A DNA stretch of 64,000 bases from assembly GCF_964340395.1 (NCBI RefSeq), contig NC_135562.1, positions 22,556,173 through 22,620,172 of the forward strand, read 5' to 3'. This document shows positions 34,541 through 48,530 of this stretch, piece by piece. How positions within the stretch are numbered: position 1 is the stretch's first letter; each line of letters begins with the position of its first letter. Made by a program: the position numbers and the translations under genes. The notes below the pieces were generated by a model that was not told the DNA's origin, did no database searches, and worked only from the letters and a program-made list of their open reading frames with translations. The DNA comes from Glandiceps talaboti (lineage: Eukaryota; Hemichordata; Enteropneusta; Spengelidae).

Positions 34541-34909
34541 TGTGTATGTGTAGAATGTTGAGAGAAAGAAGTATTAAAATTCTGTGTTTCACAATATTTA
34601 AACAATGTCGAATGACTGCCACAGTGCAAACGACGTAACGGTGCAAAATGAATGTGGACTAGAAATCACCATCTGAAATTGATAGAAAATAGAAACTTTG
34701 TCCTCGTGTCCGTTTCAATTGTTAATTTGTAAAGAACGTGTACACTTGGTATATCTGTCGTCATATGCATTGCGCTTGATTGACGTGACGTGACGTGGTG
34801 TGGTGTGGATTTACTGTATAGTTTGCTTTATACTATAAATATTTGTTGAATATTAACAACAATTTATAATCGACCAATACATACACAGTTCGCCAGTTAA
34901 AACCTACCA
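34541..34909. other. Spacer, nothing recognised
   Basis: Non-coding; a short GTGACGTGACGTGGTGTGG run near 34781-34805 is the only notable sequence. Confidence 0.4.
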
Positions 34910-35016
34910 CAGACACTCGAAACAATTTGTATGACTTTTTTTTTTAAATGTACTATATTAAAGTATGACCAACATTTAAAAAAAAAAAACCATACAAATT
35001 GATTGGAGTGCCTGTG
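34910..35016. mobile_element. Short palindromic MITE-like hairpin
   Basis: ACACTCGAAACAATTTGTAT, GAC, T-run and AAATGT on the left is answered by ACATTT, A-run, CCATACAAATTG and GGAGTGCCTGTG on the right, giving about 50-bp arms with a short centre. A related segment (GATTGTTTCGAGTCACC) lies in inverse near 36061. Confidence 0.55.
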
Positions 35017-35149
35017 AAACCTAATACATGCATGTATTGCAAATATAGAGTACAGCTCTATTTTCGTTGCTCACCAAATGTTCTGTTCAAATGCTCTATA
35101 TTCGTATCGGAAAGCTAATGCCATCATAGTTCTCCTAACAACATAAGTC

Positions 35150-35947
35150 CATGAGTATGTGATGCATGGATATAAAGGACAGGTGAATGAGAAGAAATGA
35201 ACCCATATATTCAAGTAAACAAGGAGTGTCGAGTGTAAACACTTGTCTACTTACGTTATGCGTATGTTCATTTCAACATAAGTCCTAAATCCAGACGGTA
35301 AAATGGAAACCACACACATAATACCGCGTGTTGTTACTAAAGTGGGCCTACACTGTTGGCAGTAACATCGGTCTTAAATGTCATGAAAGTCAACTTAATG
35401 TTACGTTTACCATATCGGCTTTTACTTACCAACAAAGTGACAAACATATATACATGCCTTTTCGTTCCCAGGGAGTATAATTTCTGGTTTCATACAACTA
35501 TATGAGTTGTATCGACACCCAGGATAACTGCTTCCACCAACTTGGACTTTGTCCTATTGAAATGAACATGCGCATAACGTATGTAAACAAGTGTTTACAC
35601 TCGACGCTCCTTGTTTACTTATACTAGTATATCATGTATATGGGTTCATTTCTTCTCAGCCACTAGACTGTCGACAATTGTTCGTTCCTTTTTTGCTACG
35701 TTTCATCTACAACAAAATCGTCGCCTCGCTCCGTAGTAATGCGTACTGATAGGAACCGCGAGTGCCGAAGGCAAGAACTCGTGCCTCCGGCATTCACTGT
35801 TCAATCAGTACGCGGTTGTAATATTGCTCGGAGCGAAGCGACGACTTTAGTTTTAGGTAAAACGTAGCAAAAAAGGCACGAACGACTGTCGACACGACAG
35901 TCTACTCATTCACCTGTCCTTTCTATCCATGCATCAAATACTCATTC
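35150..35947. mobile_element. Fold-back (MITE-like) element, outer
   Basis: The left arm (about 35150-35275: TGATGCATGGATATAAAGGA, GAAATGAACCCATATA, AAACAAGGAGTGTCGAGTGT, AACACTTGT) is matched in inverse by the right arm, which is split in two (about 35560-35668 and 35905-35947). The split is caused by the inner element at 35666-35906. Arms of about 130 bp surround about 280 bp of unique DNA. No reading frame is present. Confidence 0.75.
35666..35906. mobile_element. Fold-back (MITE-like) element, inner, nested in the right arm of 35150-35947
   Basis: It is almost a complete hairpin of about 240 bp. ACTGTCGACAATTGTTCGTT, CCTTTTTTGCTACGTTT and TCGTCGCCTCGCTCCG on the left correspond in inverse to CGGAGCGAAGCGACGA, AAACGTAGCAAAAAAGG and CACGAACGACTGTCGAC on the right. 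GACTGTCG/CGACAGTC sequences at the ends may be the termini or a target duplication. It is GC-richer than its host. Confidence 0.78.
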
Positions 35948-36164
35948 ATAATTTTAGTGACAACCCTTAGACCACGAGTAGTTTCAAATTGCATGAAGAC
36001 AAATATTTGTGAATAATATAATCAAACATTCTCAAGCATAATTTATGAAAACTATTATACAGATTGTTTCGAGTCACCGTAGAGCCTGTGATGCAGACAG
36101 GGGGTGTCTGACGTAGAACCTAATCTTTGATATATAGACAAGGGGTGTCGTGATGTAGAACCTA

Positions 36165-37697
36165 AGGGGTAGACCATTCGATATCCTGGGGGGGGAGGGG
36201 GCTTGGAAGATTGGTGGAGAGTCATTATTTTTTTCCCACCTGCTTGCCTGAGAATTATTTTTTCTCTCCTTCGCCTATGCTGGCAACTTTTTTTTTTCTT
36301 TCCCTCTTTGAGATATCCGTATTTTTTTTACGTCAATGTTGAACACCTACATCTGTTGCCACAATTTTCTGTTTGGTTTTCGCACAGGGTAATACAGAGA
36401 GTAAAAAGATGCTGTTCTATCACACACAGATTTTAATTAGAAAACTACATATTTCATACATGTTTGATTTTCGATTAAATAAACATCATTGACAGTTTTT
36501 ATGCCATGGTATGATGACACACTGAAAATGCAAATCGGAAACTTGATTGGTGAGCTCAGACATTCACAGAGACCGGTCAGTTTCTCCAGCTCGGGGGATG
36601 GGGGGGGGGGGGGGTGTCAGTATTTTTTTTCCATTGGGCCGACAAAAAGTCACTGACCCCCCTGAATAAAGTTTCATAGCATCTGACAGTAAGCTGTAGA
36701 GTGAAGAGCTTTGAGACTGGGATATGTCTACCTCTTATGGGGGAGGGGGGTTTTAGGTGGTCTCCCCCTAGAAGCCCTGGATGATTTTTACTCTTAAAGC
36801 CAAATTTTAGGCTATTAACAGACACTTTCAGACAATAATTTGCAAGCTTTACAAGACAGCTCTAACAATTATAAAAAAGCAACTACACATGGTTGAAACA
36901 TTTTTTAAATAAAGTTTCATAGCATCTTGACAGTAAGAGGTGGAGGGAAGAACTTTGATTTGAGGCTTGGACATGTCTACCTCTTACGGGGGGGGGACCT
37001 AGTGGGTCTCCCCTAGAAGTTTTTTTTTAATACCAATTTTGGTGAATCTTATTGTTGGTTTAACGAATGAGTGGCCTCTGGGGTGATGGAGTCCAAGGGG
37101 TCCCCCACTGCCAGATCTGCAGTTTTTTTGTTTTCTATTTAGGCAATTTTTAGTTTAATCATAGCCTCTGAGATATATATTGCCAAGCATCGAAAAGCTA
37201 AAGTAAATATAACTTTTTAAATAAGTTTTCCATGTTATAAAAGTGGGCCTGTAACATTGGTATAGGGGCATTGATATTGCATGTATAGTAAAGTTACTGA
37301 TGTGTTAGAGCACTTTAGGAGGTCATACCTCTAGTAGTGTACAATAGAAACTTGAATTTGAGTTGTGGTGTCGATACATGTAGTGTCTGAAATAGGAAGT
37401 ATATCATCCCTTCTGACAAATTCATACTGAAGAGACTAAAACAATTTAGATTAAATTCTTTTATAAACTATCCAATAGTATGAAGATTACCATTACAAAA
37501 ACTTTAAGTTCACTTTTGCCCCAAAGTGCAAGATAAGTGAAGCACTGATTGTGAAACAGCCAGACACTTACATGGCATGTTCTGTAACTACATGTAGTGT
37601 GGTAGCTAGGTAATACATGTATAATTTTATGTATAGTTATGTTTGAACCCTTACATGAAGTAATATTTAAACCATTTATGAATGAACCAGAGACAAG

Positions 37698-37731
<34 letters not shown>

Positions 37732-37885
37732 ACAGGCTAACGAAACTGACTGGTCCCTGACATGTGTTTGAAACTGTTTGTCTTGATTTGACAAGTGTCC
37801 TGGTTGGAGAGGTACTAGCAGGTTGAACAGTATACTCGAACCTGTGCATCATTTCCCTGCCAAGAATTTTTTTTCTAGCAGCTAA
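36165..37885. mobile_element. Poly-G DNA element, right end missing
   Basis: The left end AGGGGTAGACCATTCGATAT, G-run and CTTGGAAGATTGG matches the element at 20161. Alignment continues to about 37885, past TACCACAGGCTAACGAAACT and CATCATTTCCCTGC, but the inverted right terminus is absent. It has about 550 bp (about 36590-37145) missing from the other copy. That segment contains two diverged copies of a module with TAAAGTTTCATAGCATC, GACATGTCTACCTCTTA and GGTCTCCCCCTAGAAG. A short AT run stands where the other copy carries the Penelope-like insertion. No transposase frame remains. Confidence 0.7.
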
Positions 37886-38324
37886 ATACGTCAATATTAC
37901 TTTGATACATGTCTTGGGAAACAAGTGCCTGTGGTTGTGACGTAGAACGACCAGTGATGTAATTTTCTGTTCAAAGATAACTTGGTTTTTAATGAGAAAT
38001 GTATTTTTTGGTATTTTAATGAATATGACGACTAGAGGAATATTGTCTTTATACGAAAGTAAAGGAATTTATTTGTTTTACACAGTCACTGATGTTTTGA
38101 GGCCACACAAAGTTTGAAGCCAACGTTTGAAGTTTGCTAGCCACCACAAACAGCCCCGCCCGGAGACACATATATCAAAAGACGCGAAGGACAATAATAT
38201 GAATGAAATTATTAGATATTGAAAGGCAATACGTGATAAAGTGAGGCATATAACTATAGCAATCGCTTGTATATTGATAAGTTTACTGTTTACAAGACGG
38301 TTAGAGATACAACTAAATCTATTC
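37886..38324. other. Spacer, nothing recognised
   Basis: Non-coding DNA; a GTTGTGACGTAGAACGA sequence near 37935 resembles GTAGAACCTA sequences just left of 36165 and may be element-flank related. Confidence 0.35.
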
Positions 38325-38516
38325 AAAAATCAATTGTGAGAAAGGTCGATAGGTACAAATCAATTGTGAGAAAGGACGATAGGTAAAAATTAATTGTGAG
38401 AAAGGTCGATAGGTAAAAATTAATTGTGAGAAAGGTCGATAGGTAAAAATTAAAAGTAATAAGAATTAATTTGATTTCGATCAAATTCGTATTACTTTTA
38501 ACTTCAACTATCGACC
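38325..38516. repeat. 30-bp tandem repeat ending in a hairpin
   Basis: Four to five copies of AATTGTGAGAAAGGTCGATA plus GGTAAAAATT, then AAAAGTAATAAGAATTAATT and an inverse copy (TTCGTATTACTTTTA, CTATCGACCTTTC). The array thus folds back on itself around TTGATTTCGATCAA. Confidence 0.85.
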
Positions 38517-41500
38517 TTTCTTCAAATGATTTAAAAAAAAATAAAATACATTTCATAATGCTCTAAGAAATTCAAAGAAAACATGGGACCGCAGTCACAG
38601 TTATTTTGAATTCACACTATTCATCTGTATGTCAGCTGCAGGTAATTTCCTTTTACTTTTTAGATCATGTAATATACCCTGGCACTGGATATGATTAAAC
38701 CGTGTAGTATAGGCTGGCACTGGATATGAGTAGACCGTGTAATATAGGCTGGCACTGGATATGATTAGATCATGTAATATAGGCTGGCACTGGATATGAT
38801 TAGACCGTGTAATATAGGCTGGCACTGGATATGATTAGACCGTGTAATATAGGCTGGCACTGGATATGAGTAGACCGTGTAACATACCCTAGCACTGGAT
38901 ATGATTAGACCGTGTAATATAGGCTGGCACTGGATATGATTAGACTGTGTAATATACCCTAGCACTGGATATGATTAGACCGTGTAATATAGGCTGGCAC
39001 TGTATATGATTAGACTGTGTAATATACCCTAGCACTGGATATGATTAGACTGTGTAATATAGGCTGGCACTGGATATGATTAGACTGTGTAATATACCCT
39101 AGCACTGGATATGATTAGACTGTGTAATATACCCTAGCACTGGATATGATTAGACCGTGTAATATAGGCTGGCACTGGATATGATTAGACCGTGTAATAT
39201 AGGCTGGCACTGGATATGATTAGACCGTGTAATATACCCTAGCACTGGATATGATTAGACCGTGTAATATAGGCTGGCACTGGATATGATTAGACTGTGT
39301 AATATAGGCTGGCACTGGATATGATTAGACCGTGTAATATATGCCGATACTGGATATGAGTAGACCGTGTAATATACCCTAGCACTGGATATGATTAGAC
39401 TGTGTAATATAGGCTGGCACTGGATATGATTAGACTGTGTAATATAGGCTGGCACTGGATATGATTAGACTGTGTAATATAGGCTGGCACTGGATATGAT
39501 TAGATCATGTAATATAGGCTGGCACTGGATATGATTAGACCGTGTAATATAGGTTGGCACTGGATATGACTAGACTGTGTAATATAGGCTGGCACTGGAT
39601 ATGATTAGACCATGTAATATATGCCGATACTGGATATGAGTAGACCGTGTAATATACCCTAGCACTGGATATGATTAGACCGTGTAATATAGGCTGGCAC
39701 TGGATATGATTAGACTGTGTAATATAGGCTGGCACTGGATATGAGTAGACCGTGTAATATACCATGGTACTGGATATGTTTAGATCATGTAATATAGGCT
39801 GGCACTGGATATGATTAGACCGTGTAATATAGGCTGGCAATGGATATGATTAGATCATGTAGTATAGGCTGGCACTGGATATGATTAGACCATGTAATAT
39901 ATGCCGACACTGGATATGACTAGACCGTGTAATATATGTGGGCACTGGATATGATTAGATCATGTAGTATAGGCTGGCACTGGATATGATTAGACCGTGT
40001 AATATAGGTTGGCACTGGATATGATTAGACCGTGTAATATAGGTTGGCACTGGATATGATTAGACCGTGTAATATAGGCTGGCACTGGATATGACTAGAC
40101 CGTGTAATATAGGTTGGCACTGGATATGATTAGATCATGTAGTATAGGCTGGTACTGGATATGATTAGACCGTTTAATATAGGCTGGCACTGGATATGAT
40201 TAGACCGTGTAATATATGCTGGCACTGGATATGATTAGACCATGTAATATATGCTGGCACTGGATATGATTCGACCATGTAATATATGCTAGCACTGGAT
40301 ATGATTACACCGTGTAATATATGCCGACACTGGATATGATTACACCGTGTAATATAGGCTGGCACTGGATATGATTAGACCGTGTAATATAGACTGACAC
40401 TGGATATGAGTAGACTGTGTAATATATACCAACACTGGATATGATTAGACCGTGTAATATAGACTGACACTGGATATGAGTAGACTGTGTAATATATGCC
40501 AACACTGGATATGATTAGACCGTGTAATATAGGCTGACACTGGATATGAGTAGACTGTGTAATATATGCCAACACTGGATATGATTAGACCGTGTAATAT
40601 ATGCTGACACTGGATATGACTAGACCATGTAATATAGGCTGGCACTGGATAGGATTAGACCGTGTAATATATGCTGGCACTGGATATGATTAGACCGTGT
40701 AATATATGCCGACACTGGATATGAGTAGACTGTGTAATATAGGCTGACATTGGATATGATTATACCGTGTAATATATGCCGACACTGGATATGATTAGAC
40801 CGTGTAATATATGCCAGCATTAGATATGATTAGACCGTGTAATATAGGCTGGAACTGGATATGATTAGACCGTGTAATATAGGCTGGCACTGGATATGAT
40901 TAGACCGTGTAATATATGCCGACACTGGATATGAGTAGACCGTGTAATATATGCCAGAATTAGATATGATTAGACCATGTAATATATGCCGACACTGGAT
41001 ATGAGTAGACTGTGTAATATATGCTGGCACTGGATATGAGTAGACTGTGTAATATAGGCTGGCACTGGATATGAGTAGACTGTGTAATATAGGCTGGCAC
41101 TGGATATGAGTAGACTGTGTAATATAGGCTGGCACTGGATATGAGTAGACCGTGTAATATAGGCTGGCACTGGATATGAGTAGACTGTGTAATATAGGCT
41201 GGCACTGGATATGAGTAGACCGTGTAATATAGACTGGCACTGGATATGATTAGACTGTGTAATATAGACTGGCACTGGATATGATTAGACCGTGTAATAT
41301 AGGCTGGCACTGGATATGAGTAGACCGTGTAATATAGGCTGGCACTGGATATGAGTAGACTGTGTAATATAGGCTGGCACTGGATATGAGTAGACCGTAT
41401 AATATATGCGGACACTGGATATGATTACACCGTGTAATATAGGCTGGCACTGGATATGATTAGACCGTGTAATATACGCTTGCACTGGATATCGTTAGAC

Positions 41501-42784
41501 CATGTAATATACCCTAGCACTGGATATGTTTAGACCGTGTAATATAGGTTGGCACTGGATATGATTAGACCGTGTAATATAGGCTGACACTGGATATGAT
41601 TAAACCGTGTAATATATGCTGGCACGGATATGTTTAGACCGTGTAATATAGGCCAGCACTGGATATGATTAGACCATGTAATATAGGCTGGAACTGGATA
41701 TGATTAAACCGTGTAATATAGGCTGGCACTGGATATGTTTAGACCGTGTAATATAGGCTGGCACTGGATATGATTAGACCGTGTAATATACCCTAGCACT
41801 GGATATGATTAGACCATGTAGTATACGCTGGTACTGGATATGACTAGACTGTGTAATATAGGCTGGCACTGGATATGACTAGATCATGTAATATACCCTA
41901 GTACTGGATATGTTTAGATTGTGTAATATAGGCTGGTAGTGGATATGATTAGACCGTGTAATATAGGCTTGCAATGGATATGATTAGACCGTGTAATATA
42001 CCATGGTACTGGATATGACTAGACCGTACAATATACGCTTCCACTGGATGTCGTTAGACCATGTAATATATATGGACACTGGATATGATTAAATAGTGTA
42101 ATATAGACTGGCACTGGATATGATTACACCGTGTAATATATGCCGACACTGGATATGAGTAGACCGTGTAATATATGCCGACACTAGATATGAGTAGACC
42201 GTGTAATATATGCTGGCACTGGATATGATTAGACCGTGTAATATATGCTGGCACTGGATATGATTAGACCTTGTAATATATGCCGACACTGGATATGATT
42301 AGACTGTGTAATATAGGCTGGCACTGGATATGATTAGACCGTGTAATATAGACTGGCACTGGATATGAGTAGACTGTGTAATATATGCCGACACTGGATA
42401 TGATTACACCGTGTAATATATGCCGACACTGGATATGAGTAGACCTTGTAATATATGCCGACACTGGATATGAGTAGACCGTGTAATATATGCCGACACT
42501 GGATATGAGTAGACCTTGTAATATATGCCGACACTGGATATGATTAGACCGTGTATGCCAGCACTGGATATGATTACACCGTGTAATATATGCTGGCACT
42601 GGATATGAGTAGACCTTGTAATATATGCCGACACTGGATATGAGTAGACCGTGTAATATATGCCGACACTGGATATGATTAGACCTTGTAATATATGCCG
42701 ACACTGGATATGAGTAGACCGTGTAATATATGCCGACACTGGATATGAGTAGACCTTGTAATATATGCCGACACTGGATATGAT

Positions 42785-45700
42785 TAGACCTTGTAATATA
42801 TGCCGACACTGGATAGGATTAGACCGTGTAATATATGCTGGCACTGGATATGAGTAGACCGTGTAATATATGCCGACACTGGATATGATTAGACCGTGTA
42901 ATATAGGCTGGCACTGGATATGATTAGACCGTGTAATATATGCTGGCACTGGATATGATTAGACCGTGTAATATAGGCTGGCACTGGATATGATTAGACC
43001 TTGTAATATATGCCGACACTGGATATGATTAGACCGTGTAATATATGCCGACACTGGATATGATTAGACCGTGTAATATATGCCGACACTGGATATGATT
43101 AGACCATGTAATATAGGCTGGCACTTGATATGATTAGACCGTGTAATATAGGCTGGCACTGGATATGATTAGACCGTGTAATATATGCCGACACTGGATA
43201 TGATTAGACCGTGTAATATAGGCTGACATTGGATATGATTAGACCGTGTAATATATACTGACACTGGATATGATTAGACCGTGTAATATATGCCGACACT
43301 AGATATGATTAGACCGTGTAATATATGCCGACACTGGATATGATTAGACCGTGTAATATAGGCTGGCACTGGATATGATTAGACCGTGTAATATATGCCG
43401 ACATTAGATATGATTAGACCGTGTAATATATGTGGGCACTGGATATGATTAGATCATGTAATATATGCCGACACTAGATATGATTAGACCGTGTAATATA
43501 TGCCGACACTGGATATGATTAGACCATGTAATATAGACTGACACTGGATATGATTAGACCGTGTAATATATGCCGACACTAGATATGATTAGACCGTGTA
43601 ATATATGCCGACACTGGATATGATTAGACCGTGTAATATAGGCTGGCACTGGATATGATTAGACCGTGTAATATATGCCGACACTAGATATGATTAGACC
43701 GTGTAATATATGCTGGCACTGGATATGATTAGACCATGTAATATATGCCGATACTGGATATGAGTAGACCGTGTAATATACCCTAGCACTGGATATGATT
43801 AGACCGTGTAATATAGGCTGGCACTGGATATGATTAGACCGTGTAATATATGCCGACACTAGATATGATTAGACCGTGTAATATATGTGGGCACTGGATA
43901 TGATTAGATCATGTAATATACCCTGGCACTGGATATGAGTAAACCGTGTAATATATGCCGACACTGGATATGATTAGACCGTGTAATATAGGCTGGCACT
44001 GGATATGATTAGACCTTGTAATATATGCCGACACTGGGTATGAGTAGACCGTATAATATATGCCGACACTGGATATGATTAGACCGTGTATGCCAGCACT
44101 GGATATGATTACACCATGTAATATATGCCGACACTGGATATGAGTAGACCGTGTAATATATGCCAGCATTGGATATGATTACACCGTGTAATATAGGCTG
44201 GAACTGGATATGATTAGATCATGTAATATAGGCTGGCACTGGATATGATTAGACCGTGTAATATATGCTGACACTGGATATGATTAGACCATGTAATATA
44301 TGCTGGCACTGGATATGAGTAGACCTTGTAATATATGCTTGCACTGGATATGAGTAGACCTTGTAATATATGCCGACACTGGATATGAGTAGACCGTGTA
44401 ATATAGGCTGGCACTTGATATGAGTAGACTGTGTAATATATGCCGACACTGGATATGAGTAAACCGTGTAATATAGGCTGACACTGGATATGATTACACC
44501 GTGTAATATATGCCAGCATTAGATATGATTAGACCGTGTATGCCAGCACTGGATATGATTACACCGTGTAATATAAGCTGGCACTGGATATGAGTAGACC
44601 TTGTAATATATGCCGACACTTGATATGAGTAGACCGTGTAATATAGGCTGACACTGGATATGATTACACCGTGTAATATAGGCTGACACTGGATATGATT
44701 AGACCTTGTAATATATGCCGACACTGGATAGGATTAGACCGTGTAATATATGCTGGCACTGGATATGAGTAGACCGTGTAATATATGCCGACACTGGATA
44801 TGATTAGACCGTGTAATATAGGCTGGCACTGGATATGATTAGACCGTGTAATATATGCTGGCACTGGATATGATTAGACCATGTAATATAGGCTGGCACT
44901 GGATATGATTAGACCTTGTAATATATGCCGACACTGGATATGATTAGACCGTGTAATATATGCCGACACTGGATATGATTAGACCGTGTAATATATGCCG
45001 ACACTGGATATGATTAGACCATGTAATATAGGCTGGCACTTGATATGATTAGACCGTGTAATATAGGCTGGCACTGGATATGATTAGACCGTGTAATATA
45101 TGCCGACACTGGATATGATTAGACCGTGTAATATAGGCTGACATTGGATATGATTAGACCGTGTAATATATACTGACACTGGATATGATTAGACCGTGTA
45201 ATATATGCCGACACTAGATATGATTAGACCGTGTAATATATGCCGACACTGGATATGATTAGACCGTGTAATATAGGCTGGCACTGGATATGATTAGACC
45301 GTGTAATATATGCCGACATTAGATATGATTAGACCGTGTAATATATGTGGGCACTGGATATGATTAGATCATGTAATATATGCCGACACTAGATATGATT
45401 AGACCGTGTAATATATGCCGACACTGGATATGATTAGACCATGTAATATAGACTGACACTGGATATGATTAGACCGTGTAATATATGCCGACACTAGATA
45501 TGATTAGACCGTGTAATATATGCCGACACTGGATATGATTAGACCGTGTAATATAGGCTGGCACTGGATATGATTAGACCGTGTAATATATGCCGACACT
45601 AGATATGATTAGACCGTGTAATATATGCTGGCACTGGATATGATTAGACCATGTAATATATGCCGATACTGGATATGAGTAGACCGTGTAATATACCCTA

Positions 45701-48530
45701 GCACTGGATATGATTAGACCGTGTAATATAGGCTGGCACTGGATATGATTAGACCGTGTAATATATGCCGACACTAGATATGATTAGACCGTGTAATATA
45801 TGTGGGCACTGGATATGATTAGATCATGTAATATACCCTGGCACTGGATATGAGTAAACCGTGTAATATATGCCGACACTGGATATGATTAGACCGTGTA
45901 ATATAGGCTGGCACTGGATATGATTAGACCTTGTAATATATGCCGACACTGGGTATGAGTAGACCGTATAATATATGCCGACACTGGATATGATTAGACC
46001 GTGTATGCCAGCACTGGATATGATTACACCATGTAATATATGCCGACACTGGATATGAGTAGACCGTGTAATATATGCCAGCATTGGATATGATTACACC
46101 ATGTAATATAGGCTGGAACTGGATATGATTAGATCATGTAATATAGGCTGGCACTGGATATGATTAGACCGTGTAATATATGCCGACACTGGATATGAGT
46201 AGACCGTGTAATATACCCTAGCACTGGATATGATTAGACTGTGTAATATAGGCTGGCACTGGATATGATTAGACTGTGTAATATAGGCTGGCACTGGATA
46301 TGATTAGACTGTGTAATATAGGCTGGCACTGGATATGATTAGACTGTGTAATATATGCCGACACTGGATATGAGTAAACCGTGTAATATAGGCTGACACT
46401 GGATATGATTACACCGTGTAATATATGCCAGCATTAGATATGATTAGACCGTGTATGCCAGCACTGGATATGATTACACCGTGTAATATAAGCTGGCACT
46501 GGATATGAGTAGACCTTGTAATATATGCCGACACTTGATATGAGTAGACCGTGTAATATAGGCTGACACTGGATATGATTACACCGTGTAATATAGGCTG
46601 ACACTGGATATGATTAGACCTTGTAATATATGCCGACACTGGATAGGATTAGACCGTGTAATATATGCTGGCACTGGATATGAGTAGACCGTGTAATATA
46701 TGCCGACACTGGATATGATTAGACCGTGTAATATAGGCTGGCACTGGATATGATTAGACCGTGTAATATATGCTGGCACTGGATATGATTAGACCATGTA
46801 ATATAGGCTGGCACTGGATATGATTAGACCTTGTAATATATGCCGACACTGGATATGATTAGACCGTGTAATATATGCCGACACTGGATATGATTAGACC
46901 GTGTAATATATGCCGACACTGGATATGATTAGACCATGTAATATAGGCTGGCACTTGATATGATTAGACCGTGTAATATAGGCTGGCACTGGATATGATT
47001 AGACCGTGTAATATATGCCGACACTGGATATGATTAGACCGTGTAATATAGGCTGACATTGGATATGATTAGACCGTGTAATATATACTGACACTGGATA
47101 TGATTAGACCGTGTAATATATGCCGACACTAGATATGATTAGACCGTGTAATATATGCCGACACTGGATATGATTAGACCGTGTAATATAGGCTGGCACT
47201 GGATATGATTAGACCGTGTAATATATGCCGACATTAGATATGATTAGACCGTGTAATATATGTGGGCACTGGATATGATTAGATCATGTAATATATGCCG
47301 ACACTAGATATGATTAGACCGTGTAATATATGCCGACACTGGATATGATTAGACCATGTAATATAGACTGACACTGGATATGATTAGACCGTGTAATATA
47401 TGCCGACACTAGATATGATTAGACCGTGTAATATATGCCGACACTGGATATGATTAGACCGTGTAATATAGGCTGGCACTGGATATGATTAGACCGTGTA
47501 ATATATGCCGACACTAGATATGATTAGACCGTGTAATATATGCTGGCACTGGATATGATTAGACCATGTAATATATGCCGATACTGGATATGAGTAGACC
47601 GTGTAATATACACTAGCACTGGATATGATTAGACCGTGTAATATAGGCTGGCACTGGATATGATTAGACCGTGTAATATATGCCGACACTAGATATGATT
47701 AGACCGTGTAATATATGTGGGCACTGGATATGATTAGATCATGTAATATACCCTGGCACTGGATATGAGTAAACCGTGTAATATATGCCGACACTGGATA
47801 TGATTAGACCGTGTAATATAGGCTGGCACTGGATATGATTAGACCTTGTAATATATGCCGACACTGGGTATGAGTAGACCGTATAATATATGCCGACACT
47901 GGATATGATTAGACCGTGTATGCCAGCACTGGATATGATTACACCATGTAATATATGCCGACACTGGATATGAGTAGACCGTGTAATATATGCCAGCATT
48001 GGATATGATTACACCATGTAATATAGGCTGGAACTGGATATGATTAGATCATGTAATATAGGCTGGCACTGGATATGATTAGACCGTGTAATATATGCCG
48101 ACACTGGATATGATTAGACCATGTAATATATGCTGGCACTGGATATGAGTAGACCTTGTAATATATGCTTGCACTGGATATGAGTAGACCTTGTAATATA
48201 TGCCGACACTGGATATGAGTAGACCGTGTAATATAGGCTGGCACTTGATATGAGTAGACTGTGTAATATATGCCGACACTGGATATGAGTAAACCGTGTA
48301 ATATAGGCTGACACTGGATATGATTACACCGTGTAATATATGCCAGCATTAGATATGATTAGACCGTGTATGCCAGCACTGGATATGATTACACCGTGTA
48401 ATATAAGCTGGCACTGGATATGAGTAGACCTTGTAATATATGCCGACACTTGATATGAGTAGACCGTGTAATATAGGCTGACACTGGATATGATTACACC
48501 GTGTAATATAGGCTGACACTGGATATGATT
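42785..48530. repeat. 1915-bp higher-order repeat of the 35-bp satellite, three copies
   Basis: Marker units recur at exactly 1915 bp: GGATAGGATT at 42811 and 44726, and again near 46641. 1915 equals 55 units of 35 bp minus 10, explained by the one 25-bp truncated unit in each copy. Copies are nearly identical, with local exceptions in copy 2 (about 46190-46360). Confidence 0.93.
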
